Assembly (NCBI GenBank): GCA_023078555.1
Contig: CM041196.1
Coordinates: 6,707,985-6,771,984 of the forward strand
Reading direction: 5' to 3'
Length of the DNA: 64,000 bases
DNA from: Ulva prolifera
Lineage: Eukaryota; Chlorophyta; Ulvophyceae; Ulvales; Ulvaceae
Positions 36,920 through 49,733 of the stretch are shown here, piece by piece; within the stretch, counting starts at the first letter, position 1, and each line of letters begins with the position of its first letter. The position numbers were made by a program, and so were the translations under genes. The notes beneath the pieces were generated by a model that did no database searches, was not told the origin of the DNA, and worked only from the letters and a program-made list of their open reading frames with translations.

Positions 36920-38030
36920 CTAATCACCGTCATCACCTCCCTGTTTCGCACGATATGCGGCAATCTCTTTCTCATATCGCGACTTATCCTTGGCCGCTTG
37001 TTCATCAAACGTCTTCCTTCCATCACTGTCCAGAGCCTTCCACATTTCACCCAGCTTTTTGCCAACTTCGCCAAACGCAATCCCTGGGTTGTCCTCCTTC
37101 ACTTCTGCACGCTTTGCATTTGAAAAGAACATGAACGCTGACATGCCCCGCTTTGGCTCATTTGGGTCTTTCTTCTTCTTCTTAGGCTTCTCATCTGCTT
37201 TCTTTGCAGGCTTTGCTGCCTTTTTCTTGACAGGCTTCTTGACAGGCTCTTCCTCCTCCTCCTCATCATCCTCGCTGACCTCGGCATCATCCTCCTCGTC
37301 CGCTGATACAGCATCTTCTACATCATCTTCAGCCTCCTTGCGAGAGCGCTTGGAGGGTTTCCCTGCACATTGAAAAACACGGTTGCCACTTGGAACTTGG
37401 AACCAAGCTGCTCGAGAGAGGACCCAAGGACATGGTCAAGATGTATTTTCAGGTGTATGATCTCAACATAAACATGATCATGAAGTCAATATAGATTGAA
37501 ACCGATGCAGATGCAAAAGTTTTCGTGAAAACTGCCAGTGCGCGAGATTCTTAGAAATAACATTGACCACAGATTGTGCACCAGCGAATCCACCAGAACT
37601 TCTATCAACAACAATTAAAACATCAACCGGACAATTCTGTCGAGAGACGGCATTGCATCCGCCGCGACCAAGCGACAAAGAACCATGTGCCTTCACTTCA
37701 CCGGAAGAACACACAGAAGCCTTGATATATAATCAAGTTTATGCCATTCGAGATTGTGGGTAAGCGCGTAAAGATCAACTCGCGCTTCTCTCGCGCGCTG
37801 CAAGTCACACAGGCATAAGCAAGATTGGGGATACCAGTACAGGGCTGAATTGTTTTCGCAAACCTCTCAAGAACAAACCAATTTAAAATCTACAGGCCAT
37901 CGCATTCAAAATTGAGCCTTGAGTGAAAGCCGATGAAGAGGTACTCGAGCCAGGTTCAAGTGCATCACGCGGAGGGCACAACAAGAAGGAGCTACCAGTA
38001 ATGCGCTAAGAACATACCTCTTCCAACCAT
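36920..38030 (-). CDS. HMGB/NHP6-type high-mobility-group protein
   Basis: Exon 38018-38030 (MVGR plus one base, donor GTATGT) joins in phase to 36920-37362 for a 151-aa protein. The N-terminal third alternates basic (KPSKRSRK), strongly acidic ([11 protein letters not shown]) and Lys/Ala-rich stretches. One HMG box follows from [15 protein letters not shown] to [13 protein letters not shown], then a short acidic end. HMG boxes bind the minor groove and bend DNA; NHP6-type proteins assist FACT in loading on nucleosomes. The same terminal exon is in phase with SSRP1 upstream, so this may be a short product from an internal promoter in the 38031-38882 stretch. No typical promoter motif was identified there. 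Confidence 0.75.
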
Positions 38031-41000
38031 TTTGTATGGCTGTGGAGTTACTGGAGCAACAAAGAATGCGAGTCGTATTCCGATACGGACTGCCGCTGTC
38101 GCAAATGGTGATACGGGTTTCTAGCTAGAGCGACGAGGGTGATAAAGTGAACTCCCTGTTTGGATAGGACGCTGACCCACTGATATCACCTCAAGCGCGC
38201 AGAAGTCGAAGGAGTGACCGCCCCAAAGCTAACAACTTGACACGGGCAAGGTGGCCGCGTCAACACGTTGATATGCAGGGAAGCGATGACATAGACTTAT
38301 ATCCGTGATACTCGTCCCTCATGCGAGATGCGACAACGCCAGAGGCAATGCAATATCAACGCGACAGCGCTTCGGCGAGTCGACGCGTCTCGATAATGCC
38401 GCCTGTGACCACGCTCGTCCAGCTAAAGCCGACGATGGCATGCGCCATACCACGTACAATTCAAAACGGTACATTCATGGTGTACCTGTGCGGACGCCAC
38501 TTGCATGCCGAACTCAGCCTTGCGAATTTTGGAGGACATGGCCGCCATACCGCTCCGACACCACGACGTTGCATTGTATGGCGTGACCGCGCGCTGGAAA
38601 GAATGTCGCAAAATCCAAACCGAGCACAATCCATCGAGTTCAAATACAATTATTATTTGAATCGATGTAGCTTGCGTTCATAGTGTTCGATGCATCGCAA
38701 CGGTCAGTCGAGTTGTCACTGGTACTGACGCCAAACGCATTCCGCCATACCACCCGTGGCATCTGAATCATAGAGCCCGAAGTCATTATACTTGTGTATG
38801 ATGTGTGTGCACCTAGCGACACAAAGGTGGTGTTGGCCGCAACAGCGGCAACTCGACGTTGCAAGGGTGTGGGTATGCACACCTCCCACAGCCTCTACAG
38901 AAATCCCTTCCTCGGGAATGAGCTCCGCATCAGATTCGTTGTCAGACGAGTCCTCTGAACTGGCACCTGCTCCCTTGAAGTCTTCGTCTTCCTCATCTAC
39001 GCCACCAGCACCGAATTCATCTTCATCATCATCGTCGTCGTCGACGATGCCTGCCAGTGGTCTAGCACCAGGGGCGAAACTTGGACCTTGCCTTGCTTGG
39101 TCCAGGTTGGCTATTCGGACATTCTTGTTCTCCATGAATGTCAAGAGAGGTTCCCATTCCTGCTTCAAAATCCCCCTGGAGCAAGGAATGCAATTTGGCT
39201 GGTCGAATCGGTCCTCATACAAAGCTGCATCAGAACCGGTGGTACAACCAGAGACTCTGGTGCAGCCACAACGAGCAATAAAGCACACCGGAAAAGGAAG
39301 TTCTTTGTCCTCGTCGCTGCATCAGCGCGAATAGAAATGGACAGATCGAATGTCTTCACGTTCGAAGCATGTAGGCCACTCTGCTGTCGCTCGAACTCGA
39401 CACTTTCAATATGATCGTATGGGACAAGCTCTGGCTTGAAAGTGTACAGGAAAGCCCTCTGTAGTGGGTACAGGACACCTGCAGCACATGTGATGATGAC
39501 AGTGCATCACTCAAAATACATCGCGCCAAGCAGCGTGTGATCAACGGGATGTGATCATGGGAGCATAGCATTCATCACTACAACAAAACGGCCAATAATC
39601 CATCACATAATCAAGTGCTGACTTGACCTTTAGCGCTGCCTGCCAGCTTTGCTGGGGCTGTGCTGGGACGTCCACCAGGCAGACCGGCTCCCAGCCAGCC
39701 TAGCACCATGTCTGGCACAGCAAACAAATCAGTTCTGGCCATTCCTGTGCCTGACTGTATGGAGAGCGCTGTCAATCGACAACTTAGACACACTGTGTGG
39801 CCCGCACCTGCATCGTTTTTGTAGTTGCAGGCCAGGAACGGGGACTCATCGAAGGCCATAAACTTCCCTTGCTTGGTGACCTTCGCGCCAGACAGTCCCC
39901 GCAGCATCCGCGTGAGCACATCCTCTTTTGGGCCTGACATGACTGCCTCCATGTTTGCGCGGTTCTCTTCGTTCTTTTTGGCCAGAAACTGCAACAGCAA
40001 GTGGCACATTGTTCAGCTATCGCTCAAGTGTCCTCTCCTCTGCCAGGATCTGCAGCACGCACACCTGCAGCCCCCTGGACATACGTCGGGGCGCTGCATC
40101 GCTTGTGCAGCGTGTGTGCATGACAATATGCCAGTCAACGCTCAACATGTGCACCGGTGTAGCTATCAACGGTGGCCACAGTCAAATGCAAATACCCATG
40201 CCGCCAGCACTGCTTCGAACATACCTCTTCTGATGTGTTCAGCGGGAGGTCATCAACGTATGCGTTGGTGTCGAAGAAGAATGCAATCCACTCGTAGTAT
40301 GTCTGACCCCGCCGAATTGCATTCTCCAGGTGGATGATGACCAGAGCGCCTGGCGGCTGTGGCCTTGGCAGCTGATAAATACGATCAATGTTGGAGTACC
40401 TACATTCAGCCAGTGGCGCTTTGTTGACACACCCCACGTGATAGCTGCAAAAGCTCTACCCCCCCCCACGGGAGATCCCACAGTGCAATGCCACCATACT
40501 TGAACGAGAGGCCAGCAGATCTGAAATCGCCACAAGAACACTATGGCTAGCGCTTGTCTCAATCACATTGTACAATTGGCACCTTACAGATCGACTGACC
40601 GCCAGCTATTGTCCTCATCCGCAGGGACATCATGGTCTGCAGCACAAGCAAGATGCCCGCATCTGTGCCACCAGCGGATGACTGGCCATGGTCGAATGAA
40701 GCATCAAGCACCCCTGGCGCCACTGTGCAGCACACACCTGATCTTGAATTGCGAGTTCTGGCCATCCATGTCCATGAAGCCAGGATACATCGAGAGATCG
40801 AAGCGCCCGCGTGGGAACACACAGGATACATGTGGGAGCTCCGCCAGTGCGTCGCCCTCGCCCGACAGCGTGTCAGTCTTGTCCATGATTGCTGCCCGGA
40901 ACACGTCCGCAGCAGTCTTCTCCTCCTCCACGTTCCCTGGACACGCCTTCCACAGATGAATGGGCCACAGGCAGAATTGGAAGTAGCCATGCGCTGTTGC

Positions 41001-42330
41001 TTCGATCATGCGATCATCATGCTGTTACCCAGTCCGCATAGGGACGCATGGTCAGGCAGCCTCATTGTGCATGCTGTGCATGCATGCGAGGGAAGAAAGC
41101 CTGTCACGTTGGCATAATTGAACTGGATGTGTTGGCCAGGTAGCGCCGCACCTGGGAACTCAGAGTTTCCTTCAGGGATAACGAAAGTGACGGAGCACAG
41201 GGCGTCCTCGGTCATGCTGATTGTGCCATCGTCCACGTGAAACTCCATTATCGCGTCTTCCTTGCCCCCTTGCACGTCTGCCACTTCTGTCAGTGGCAGC
41301 TCAAACATGGCTTTGCCATCTAGGGACTGCAAAGCAGCTCCGTACTCAACGAGGCCCAACAGCCACAATCGCAGGTTCCGGTCAGCGGCATGCCACGATT
41401 ACTGCCAGTGAATCATTGCTCCTGGTGCAGCACGCTGAGGCTGACAGTTAGAACATGCATCAGCAAACGCGATACCACTGTCCCTGACAATGCAATTGCG
41501 ATGCTCAATCTGTGCACAATATCACCCTGTATCCAGCTGCATACCCAGAAGGTCACCCGGGCGTGTACAATGATGTGTGAACATTTTGTACACATTCATG
41601 TGTTGTTCCGCTGGGCTACAATGCTGTATCCATGTAGATGGACGCGGTCATGTTGAAGTGCAGGATCGTCGCAGAATGGCCACACAGAGTGTGGAGGTCG
41701 CACCTGGAAGGCCACAGAGCCTCCATGAACTTTCAAATTCCCCCAATTGTGTCCTGACAGGTGCATGGGTTGCGACACCAGGTCCATATCGAGTTTTGAG
41801 TGTAGAGCATCTTTCAGCCGACCCTCCTCTCCCTTTGCAAATCCATGGAAATTTATGGTAACTTTATCATTCTGCCGCAATCTCAGTAAACCTCCTGCTG
41901 GTGCCAATGACCAAAGGGCCTCCAGTAGGTCGGACTTTTTGAACACTTGTGGGGACATGCCCTGCACAGATCACTTCCGCTACCGTTCTAATTCTCTAGC
42001 ATCAGTCAGGAACAACTGCATATCTGTATTTGACCACTCTTTAATGAGGAAGTGCTCGGTGAGGATCCAGGAGCTGGATGGGCAGAACAGTGCAAATGAG
42101 AGGTCAGCTTCGAACAGCCCGTGTCCGCAGCAGCACCTCAGCGACGGTGAACTGAAGGAACAAATATTTACTATGAATATCTGTGCATATTTCACACAAT
42201 CGACAAGTGATCAGCTTCACACCCCCTTCTTCTTCCAGCTCACGCCTGCTTCCGAGATGTTCAGCGTCCCTTCTTGCGACGTGCCCCTGGCGCCCAGGAC
42301 GATGCGCTCAAACTTGATACCTTCAGACAT
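36920..42330 (-). CDS. SSRP1: FACT complex subunit SSRP1, likely with C-terminal HMG box
   Basis: Exons 42223-42330, 41704-41961, 41152-41326, 40738-40936, 40225-40399, 39808-39988, 39289-39478 and 38883-39175 encode 526 aa in phase. Joining to 36920-37362 (phase 1 on both sides) gives 673 aa, the usual plant SSRP1 length. Landmarks in order: [11 protein letters not shown] at the N terminus, [72 protein letters not shown], then an Asp/Glu-rich tail ([12 protein letters not shown]) and the HMG box. With SPT16, SSRP1 forms FACT, which handles H2A-H2B during transcription and replication. If the last splice is not used, the protein would be POB3-like, ending soon after 38883 without an HMG box. 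The core identification is very safe; the terminal exon choice is inference. Confidence 0.9.
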
Positions 42331-43622
42331 GGAGTCTCTTCAACGGCGGCAAATCAGAACACAAGTTGTCAGATGTGCCGCAGCACGTGCAGAACAACGT
42401 TGTCGCGTAGTGCTGGACGGGCTGCTGCTCCCATCGATCAAAAAATGGTGAAACGGCAGAAATAACTCAATCCGATAGCAATGCATGTAGACTTCCCGAC
42501 AACCCTCCCTCACCATGTCTTTTGAGCTCGACTTGTGTGTCCAATTGCCTCGATAAGCCGATAGCGCCTGCAGTTTGAGGATGTCTACAGGGGCACCCAA
42601 CCAGCACAACGCCAAGAGACGGTGGCTCAGGTATCAGTTCACAGCATGCCAACAGCACCGACGTGCAGCACCCAGCATGCACATATAGATCAGATGCGAT
42701 TATTCAACAGCCCGCCTGCATGAACAGCAGTGGCTGTAGAAACCTGAAGACCATCTGCTGTTGTTCGCAAGCCATGTTGCGGGGCCGACATAGCCCAAAC
42801 GCCTATACCACAAATCAGTCGGCAGATTGATGAAACACCATAAGACTGGCCGTAGCTTTGGGATGCAGGATGAGGCATCATCTTCTTGGAGTGCAATGCA
42901 CATGCACAGCCGTGTCTGGCAGCTGCCACAGGCGCCAAAGCTGATACAAGCAAGGCTTTCGAGCGGTCTTGCAACGGCAGAATAATTCCAGCACACTATT
43001 CTGAGTATCACCTTACGTAATAACATACATGATTACAGATGGCGACCTCCAACCTGTGGTCTGATGGGATGGGGGGCCACCATGTCTGCAGTTCTTTCGG
43101 CCTGGTAGATGTGGACTCTGGTGTAGTGCAACAGGCATGACTAAAATATATACAACGAATGCATTCGCTTTTCGGAACCGCCATTGCGATGGTGGAAAGC
43201 TGTACGCAATCGCCAACGTGCACAGCAAATCGCGGGAAGTATATATACACAGCCCATACGAAAGTCCTCCGCATGCCACATCCCCGGCACACGTTCTCCT
43301 CGAGATATATACGCTTTACCAGCAGCAATTAGACAGAAATTCAGGTCACCTGTTACCCGAAGACAAAGTTACAAACATTTGAATTCCTGAGGGCTCGGAC
43401 ATGCATCAGGACACAACATGCACACTATTCAACAAGGCATGTGGATGCAGGGCTTGATAAACATATACAAAAGTGCTACACTGTCTAGACTCAAAAGCGT
43501 TGCAGAACCAATGCGATGTAGCATATGCACATCAAAATGCCGGCGGTTTGGAGTGGTGAATGGCGATAGGACTGATGCACGCGCATAGGTGCACCGATTC
43601 TTCTGAAGGATAATAAACAAAG
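42331..43622. other. Intergenic, 5' of SSRP1
   Basis: 1.3 kb holding the SSRP1 promoter region and the 3' flank of the next minus-strand gene. AT-rich islands (TATATA near 43145-43150 and 43240-43247) are present. No gene seen. Confidence 0.5.
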
Positions 43623-44952
43623 CTATCGGAATCCGCCAGTATTGAGCTTGATATCATGCTGCGCCAAAATGGCTGCAAGCTTCGCATTCTGCTCCTGCAG
43701 TATCGCCCAGTTCTTGACTCGAGGTGTCTGATCCTGAACGCAACACACCACCAACTGATTCTTCACAGGGCACTGCAACAGCAACTTCTCAAAAGCGGTA
43801 ACTTTTGCATGAGTGCCCAAGCTGTTGAGGACTCACTCTGAGATCGGATTCAAAGACAGGAGCTTGCCTCCAAGGCCGGCAAGTGTCCCAGACAGGTGGA
43901 TGTGAAACGGGTGTCGAACTATCACATAACATATGTGACAGCATTGTAGCAGTGACTACTGCATTCATGCAGATGCATGTATCTGACTTTGCTTGTGCAA
44001 CTGTGTGGATACGTACCGGAGATGGCTCTGGCAGTCTTGCATGGAGTGCTCCTGGCCTGTCACCGGTGTCTTGCTTGCCTGGCGTTTCGTCGAATGCATT
44101 CGCTCCACTTGTCGAAAACCCAGAACTGAGTACTCCCATAGCAGGGCTATGTGCCACATCAAATACGGAACGGCTTGAGGGCTGGGCCAAATGAGAACCT
44201 CCACAGGGACTTGAAACCTGGCTGTCCAAAGCTGCACAAACATGAATGCAAATCCCTGGAATGAACGAGTTTCATGGAGAGATGTGAGAGATCAGAGCAA
44301 TCATAGCCCTGGTGAAAACCTCCACGAGCGGTTATACCTCCGCACCTGCAGAGAGACCTGGTATGTCATGCTCTTGTTCGCAACTTTGCCAGTGTGCGAC
44401 TGATGGAATTGATTGTAAATCCAGGCCAAGACCCTGAATATGATCAAGCAGCCTTTCTAACTGTTTGTCAGCACTGCTCTGGCAGGCTTGCGTCTGTTTC
44501 CTGAAAACCACCAGAGGCTCCTGTTCCTCCAGTCCCTTGCACTCTTCATCGAGGCCTTGACGGATTTTCATCACACCCTGCGAAGGAGCGGAGTTTTTGT
44601 CAAGGCGACAACATCATGCAGATCTTGCCCCGTGCAAATGTACAACGTCCCACGCACTGTGACTGAGCAAGCAAGGGTCTTCCTTCAAGATGATCACCTC
44701 CCGGACGTTCTTAAGCATTTTTTCTCGGCGCATTTTTTGTTGCGGTGCGGAGGATGGTGCGTCCAGCTCCTTCTCATATTTTGTTAAGCGAGCGTCAACA
44801 TGCTGTGCCATGTCCCTGAGGTTTTGTACCAGTGACGATGTCGCTTCATCATATTTGCGCCGCAAGTCGACATTTACAGAATCACTATCAAGCATGCTCA
44901 TAGGCGTGTAGATTTCAGACGCTGATGCCGGGCAGTATTCTTTCGTTGCCAT
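43623..44952 (-). CDS. Small coiled-coil protein, function unknown
   Basis: Exons 44698-44952, 44346-44577, 44017-44231 and 43623-43733 join in phase to 270 aa, starting MATKEYCPASASEIY. Residues of roughly 25-85 and 88-150 are charged helices (YDEATSSLVQNLRDMAQHV; KIRQGLDEECKGLEEQE) likely to form coiled coils. A Ser/Pro-rich linker of about 75 residues follows, then a short C-terminal helix (ILQEQNAKLAAILAQHDIK). It has no membrane segment or enzyme motif. The outline resembles small spindle, centrosome or vesicle-tethering subunits, but no family is recognised. It may share a promoter with the divergent SHMT gene 356 bases away. Confidence 0.55.
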
Positions 44953-45308
44953 GCTGTGCACACCTCTTCAGGTCACTGAGTTCAAGTCAGTTTGAAAATG
45001 CACACATGATACGCAGGTGTCTATGCGCCAACCAACACAAGCAGGTGGAACTGGACGTCGTGGACGTTCCGGTGAAACTGGCGTCAGGAACGATCATGGC
45101 GACGTGTTCACAAGCGTGGCCACTGGCGACTTGGCAAGAATGCTTGCCCGGCCAGCACAGCATGCAACGATGCAGCACAAAATTGCCAGGTAGCGTAGCA
45201 ATAGTACCTAAATTCAAAGAGAAAACGGGCTGTCCATCCGATTTGATTACTTCCTGTACAACGTGACATCGGATTGTGCTTTCTCGTCACGCCGTTGCAG
45301 CCTCCGCC
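44953..45308. promoter_or_regulatory. Compact divergent promoter region (coiled-coil protein / SHMT)
   Basis: Only 356 bases separate the two start codons, so both 5' UTRs and promoters must fit here. I see no named element. Confidence 0.45.
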
Positions 45309-47982
45309 ATGGCCACCACTTACTCCAAGGGTGTACTCGCACGCAGCTGTTCGTCAAATGTGCCCATTAGACGTGCCTTGCAACATCGAAATTGCGTCCG
45401 AGCACCCCGAGCGGTCGCCGCTCCTCCCGGTACGTTTCAAGGCTACAGGCCTGCCAGATGTTCCTCGCGCTTGCTAGGTGCGACAGGTAGGTGATCGTTT
45501 CGATGTTGCAGGCAAAAGCATGATGCTCAATGATGCTAGCCTTGATGATGTCGATCCGGAGATTTCAGAGCTGATTGCGCAAGAAAAGCATCGGCAGGTC
45601 CGTGGCTTGTCTACCTGGTCAGCCCTGGCATGCCTCACGCAGACCTGTGGCGCAGGCGCAGGCCTGTGAATTTAACAAATAAATTAAATGTAGGTGTCCG
45701 GGCTCGAGCTGATTGCGTCCGAGAACTTCACCTCCACGGCAGTATGCCCCCTCCTGCCTGCAGCCGTGCAACACAGCGTCAGATAGACGTGGCCCTTGCA
45801 ACTACCGTGCGAGACACTGCGCAACAAATCTGCGCTGAAAATCAACAAGGCTATGCCACCAGCCTAGCTGCCTGTGTGCAGGTCATGACCGCTGTCGGAT
45901 CATGCATGACCAACAAGTATTCTGAGGGACGCCCGAATGCACGATACTATGGTGGCAACGAATACATTGATCAAGTAGAGCTCCTTTGCGAGGTACGCTC
46001 TCACAACACCTTACTTGACGAAACTCTCGCCGTGTTTCACCCGCCCCCCTCGTGCTTGACGAGCAGCCTCTTGCAGAACCGCGCACGCGAAGTCTTTGGC
46101 CTTGCAGCCGACGAATGGGGCGTCAACGTCCAGCCACACTCCGGCTCCCCGGCCAACCTCGCAGTCTACACTGCACTCCTGCAGCCCCACGACCGCATCA
46201 TGGGCCTCGACCTCCCCCACGGCGGCCACCTCACGCACGGCTTCTACACCGCGAAGAAGCGCATCTCCGCAACGTCCGTCTTCTTCGAGTCGCTGCCATA
46301 CCGCCTCGATGAGTCGACCGGCCTCATCGACTACGACCGCCTCGAGGAGACAGCCCTGCTCTTCCGCCCGAAGCTCATCATTGCCGGCGCGTCGGCGTAC
46401 TCCCGGCACTACGACTACGCACGCATGCGCGAGATCTGCGACAAGGTGTGCATGCATGACTGCACCCCCATCCGCCCCCGCTGCTGGCCCTGAGTGGGTC
46501 TGCAACCAGGCCAACGGTCCCGCCGCTAGCCTTTGCATCGGGCAGAGCTACATGGTTTGTTCGTCTGGAGCTGTGTCCACAGGGGGTTTCACAGCTCCAG
46601 CAATTGTGACCGACGCGTCCGGATGCCAGGCTACATGGTGGACCTCCTGTACGTTGCGTGAGGCGCGTCACAGGTCGTTCATACCTGTGACCCCATCTGA
46701 ACGCGCAGAATCAGGTCTTGTGGCTTGATAGATGGTGCTGGCTGCAGGTTGGCGCGTACCTGATGTCCGACATGGCGCACATCTCCGGCCTCGTCGCCGC
46801 GGGCGTGGTGCCGTCGCCGTTTGAGCACTCCGACATCGTCACCACGACGACGCACAAGTCGCTGCGGGGCCCCCGCGGCGGCATGATCTTCAGCCGCGCC
46901 GACCTCACGTCGCAGGTCAACAACGCCGTCTTCCCCGCGCTGCAGGTGCGCCGCCCCTCCCCGAGGCCGTGCCCCTCTCCCGCGTCCATGGCGTCGCGGC
47001 GCCGGCTGTGTGCGGCGCGCTGCTTCGGCCGCACCACCATGCCGCGCCTGCCGTGTGTCGCTGCATCCGCCAGCTGTGCCCTGCGTGCCATAGCCTGTGA
47101 GGGTCCGGCGATGTGGGGTGTTGCATGGGCAGGGGCGTGGGATCTGTGCGCTGCAGGTGGCCAGCACCACAGCGTGGTCTGCCAGTTCATGGACGGCTGG
47201 GCATAGATACCTGTGCGTAAGTTTTCTGTTTGGCGATGTCTGAACAGCAATGTGCACCAGGACCCTTTGAGTGACCGCCACCTGCGGCCATCAGTTTGCA
47301 CCATCCTTGCCTGTTTCCGACTTGCACCGACCTCTTTGTCCGAGCACAGTGATGTAAAGAGCCCAGCACAACAGCTACGTGTCCGCTCGGCCGGGGCTTG
47401 ACGGCGGCGCTGCCGGTGCAGGGAGGCCCCCACAACCACACGATCTCCGGCCTGTGCGTCGCGCTCAAGCAGGCGATGGCGCCGGAGTTCAAGGAGTACC
47501 AGCTCGCGGTGCTCGCGAACGCGCGCGCGCTGTGCGAGCGCCTGCAGCACCACGGCTACTCCATCGTGTCGGGCGGCACGGACAACCACCTCGTGCTCGT
47601 GGACCTCAAGCCCAACGGCATCGACGGCTCCCGCGTGCAGCAGGTCCTCGACGAGGTGCCCCCCCTCGCCTCCGCTGCACACCTGCTGGCTTCACCCTCC
47701 CTCTTTCCCACGACGTCTGTTTCTCTGGTGTAGTGACAGGCAAAATAGATTAGACTCAGTGGGGCCGTCTGGGGCCACGCCCGGTGGATGCAGGCGAGCC
47801 ACAGCTGCGATGTATGAATTAGCGATTCTGGTGTTGTGTACCAGCTGCACGGTTCCTGCTGTGTATAGGCTGCAGACGGTGCAGACCTTGGTGGACGCCG
47901 CTGGCGACATTTCGATGCAGCTAGCCCATTGCGTTGGCAGCCCTACTTGTGGCTGGGGCAGTGAAACGCGCGGCGGCGGCGG

Positions 47983-48021
<39 letters not shown>

Positions 48022-48352
48022 CGGCGTAGGCGTGGCGCAGGTGCACATCACGCTCAACAAGAACTCCGTCCCCGGCGACAAGAGCGCGATCACGCCCGGC
48101 GGCATGCGCATCGGCACGCCGGCGCTCACGACCCGCGGCTTTGACACCGCCGACTTTGAGACCGTCGCCGACTTCCTGCACCGCGGCGTCGAGATCGCGC
48201 TCGAGCTCAAGGCGTCGACGCCGGCGCCGGCGAAGATGAAGGAGTTCCGCGCACACCTCGCGGAGCAGGTCACGGCCGGGCACGAGGGCATCACGGCGCT
48301 GAAGCGCGACGTCCACGAGCTCGCCGAGGCCTTCCCGATGCCCGGCAAGTGA
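45309..48352 (+). CDS. SHMT: Serine hydroxymethyltransferase, organellar leader
   Basis: It interconverts serine and glycine using tetrahydrofolate and pyridoxal phosphate. Exons 45309-45429, 45512-45597, 45694-45741, 45882-45992, 46077-46445, 46748-46945, 47422-47655 and 48041-48352 give 492 aa; all but the first intron are phase 0. The first 40 residues are rich in Arg, Ser and Ala without acidic residues ([18 protein letters not shown]), typical of a mitochondrial or plastid transit peptide. Family landmarks follow: [56 protein letters not shown], and the PLP site [15 protein letters not shown] with the Schiff-base lysine. Then come GGPHNHTI and [12 protein letters not shown]. Codon use is strongly G/C-ending from exon 5 on. 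In an alga an organellar SHMT would serve photorespiratory glycine or one-carbon supply; mitochondrial versus plastid is undecided. Confidence 0.97.
47985..48020 (+). repeat. (GT)n microsatellite in the last SHMT intron
   Basis: About 18 GT dinucleotides end 20 bases before the acceptor of the last exon (48041), where a pyrimidine tract would normally be. Confidence 0.97.
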
Positions 48353-49491
48353 TCGCGGCACGCTCTGCATGCTGTGCGCTGGGTGTCGCTCCGACGAGGT
48401 CGCGTGTGATCAGTTGCGGTGCTGCAAGGCGGTGGCTGGCGTGGTGCGGCGTGGTCACAACCGGGTCTTCTTGCAGTTCAGAGCTTGGCGCCTCGCCTGT
48501 GTCTCAGCTCCCTGACCTGTCAGGGTTGTTGCACGTGCACGCATAGGGTTGTGCAGGCGGTCAGGCCTGGTGGCCAGCCGATATGTGTTGCGGGGTGGTC
48601 GGTGGCTGCAGGCCGGGCGGAAGGCTGGCGTCTGTGATGCCTCAGGGATGACGGGGAGCTGTGGGTGTGGGGTTTGTGTGGCAGAGAAATGTTGTGACGG
48701 TAGGCGGTGGGATCAAGCCACGATGGTTATGTGTCTTGTTGATATGTTGCGTGAGTGCCAGCGCTCTCCTGATAGTGGTCTGTGGCAGCACGTGCTGTGT
48801 TCTGAGAATGCTGTCAGAGAGGCAGGTCACACTGCTGGAACCACACAAGAACACAGCACTTCCTGTGTGGGAGCATGGATGATAGGGAAGCATCTGGGTG
48901 GCTGCGAATGTCGAAGCGGTGTTCTGTTCACAGTGGCAAGACAGCAACAGTGCAGATCCTGTGCTGCCAGGTACCGCATGATCCAGTGCCACAACTGTCC
49001 AGCGCAACTGGTCCTTGGCCCAATGCTGCTCAAGCTGTGTGCCCTGACCAGCAGAGTGGCTATGGTACACAATTAACAATTCCGAAAATCGCTTGTTTCA
49101 AACATGTAACATGGCAAGATTGCGTCCTCCAGTACAGGTGCCTGCAGAAATGGAATGGCCAGACATGTGTCGGTGAATGTCTGTTCAGTTGGGGCAGCAA
49201 CAGATGAGAGTAAGATGGTGACACCATTGACCGCCAGATGGGTGTATACGCCAGATCCTTGAGAGTCGTCCACATGTTCAGCTGTGCAAGCGGATGTCTG
49301 GGGAACCCGTGTGTCACACTGCATCTGGTGGCAGTGTGCAGCCTTCACATGCACTTGGCAAGTGGCCTCCAGCAGGAATTTTGATGCAATACGCAAACAT
49401 CTGTGATGCGCAACTTTGCTGCATCAGTGGTGAATCACAATTCATCAGTGTTGTTCACTGGATTGATAGTCACCGCTGAGGACTGATGGTA

Positions 49492-49733
49492 AAGTCAAGT
49501 CAATCTGAATTTACTGAGCCGTATCCTGTTGGAAATTGCCAACTCTGAATTAACGGGACCACATATGCCGAAGGGGCAAACCACCTGGAAACCCTCCTCA
49601 GACGACTCTACGCAACTCAGAGGGCCTCCTCCTGTGCTAAGCGAGGTGGTCTTGTACGGCCGGATTGATTCACAAAGCGCACGCAGAATCGAACCCGCGA
49701 CCTCTTGAATCGGAGAGGGTAGGTTTTACACCG
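49492..49733 (-). mobile_element. tRNA-derived SINE-like element, copy 1
   Basis: Read on the minus strand it begins with a tRNA-like part. This has an anticodon-arm-like hairpin (CTCT...AGAG) followed by GGGTTCGATTC, a good pol III B box. A body shared with 61020-61262 follows (CACCTCGCTTAGCACAGGAG, then CATATGTGGTCCCGTTAA) and ends in ATTCAGATTGACTTGACTT. The two copies are about 80-85% alike by eye and lie in opposite orientation 11 kb apart. The A box is weak. Confidence 0.75.

Noticed and set aside
46679..47682. Long minus-strand ORFs opposite SHMT
   Set aside because: Shadows of SHMT exons 6-7 and their introns; no motif and broken by the true exon structure.
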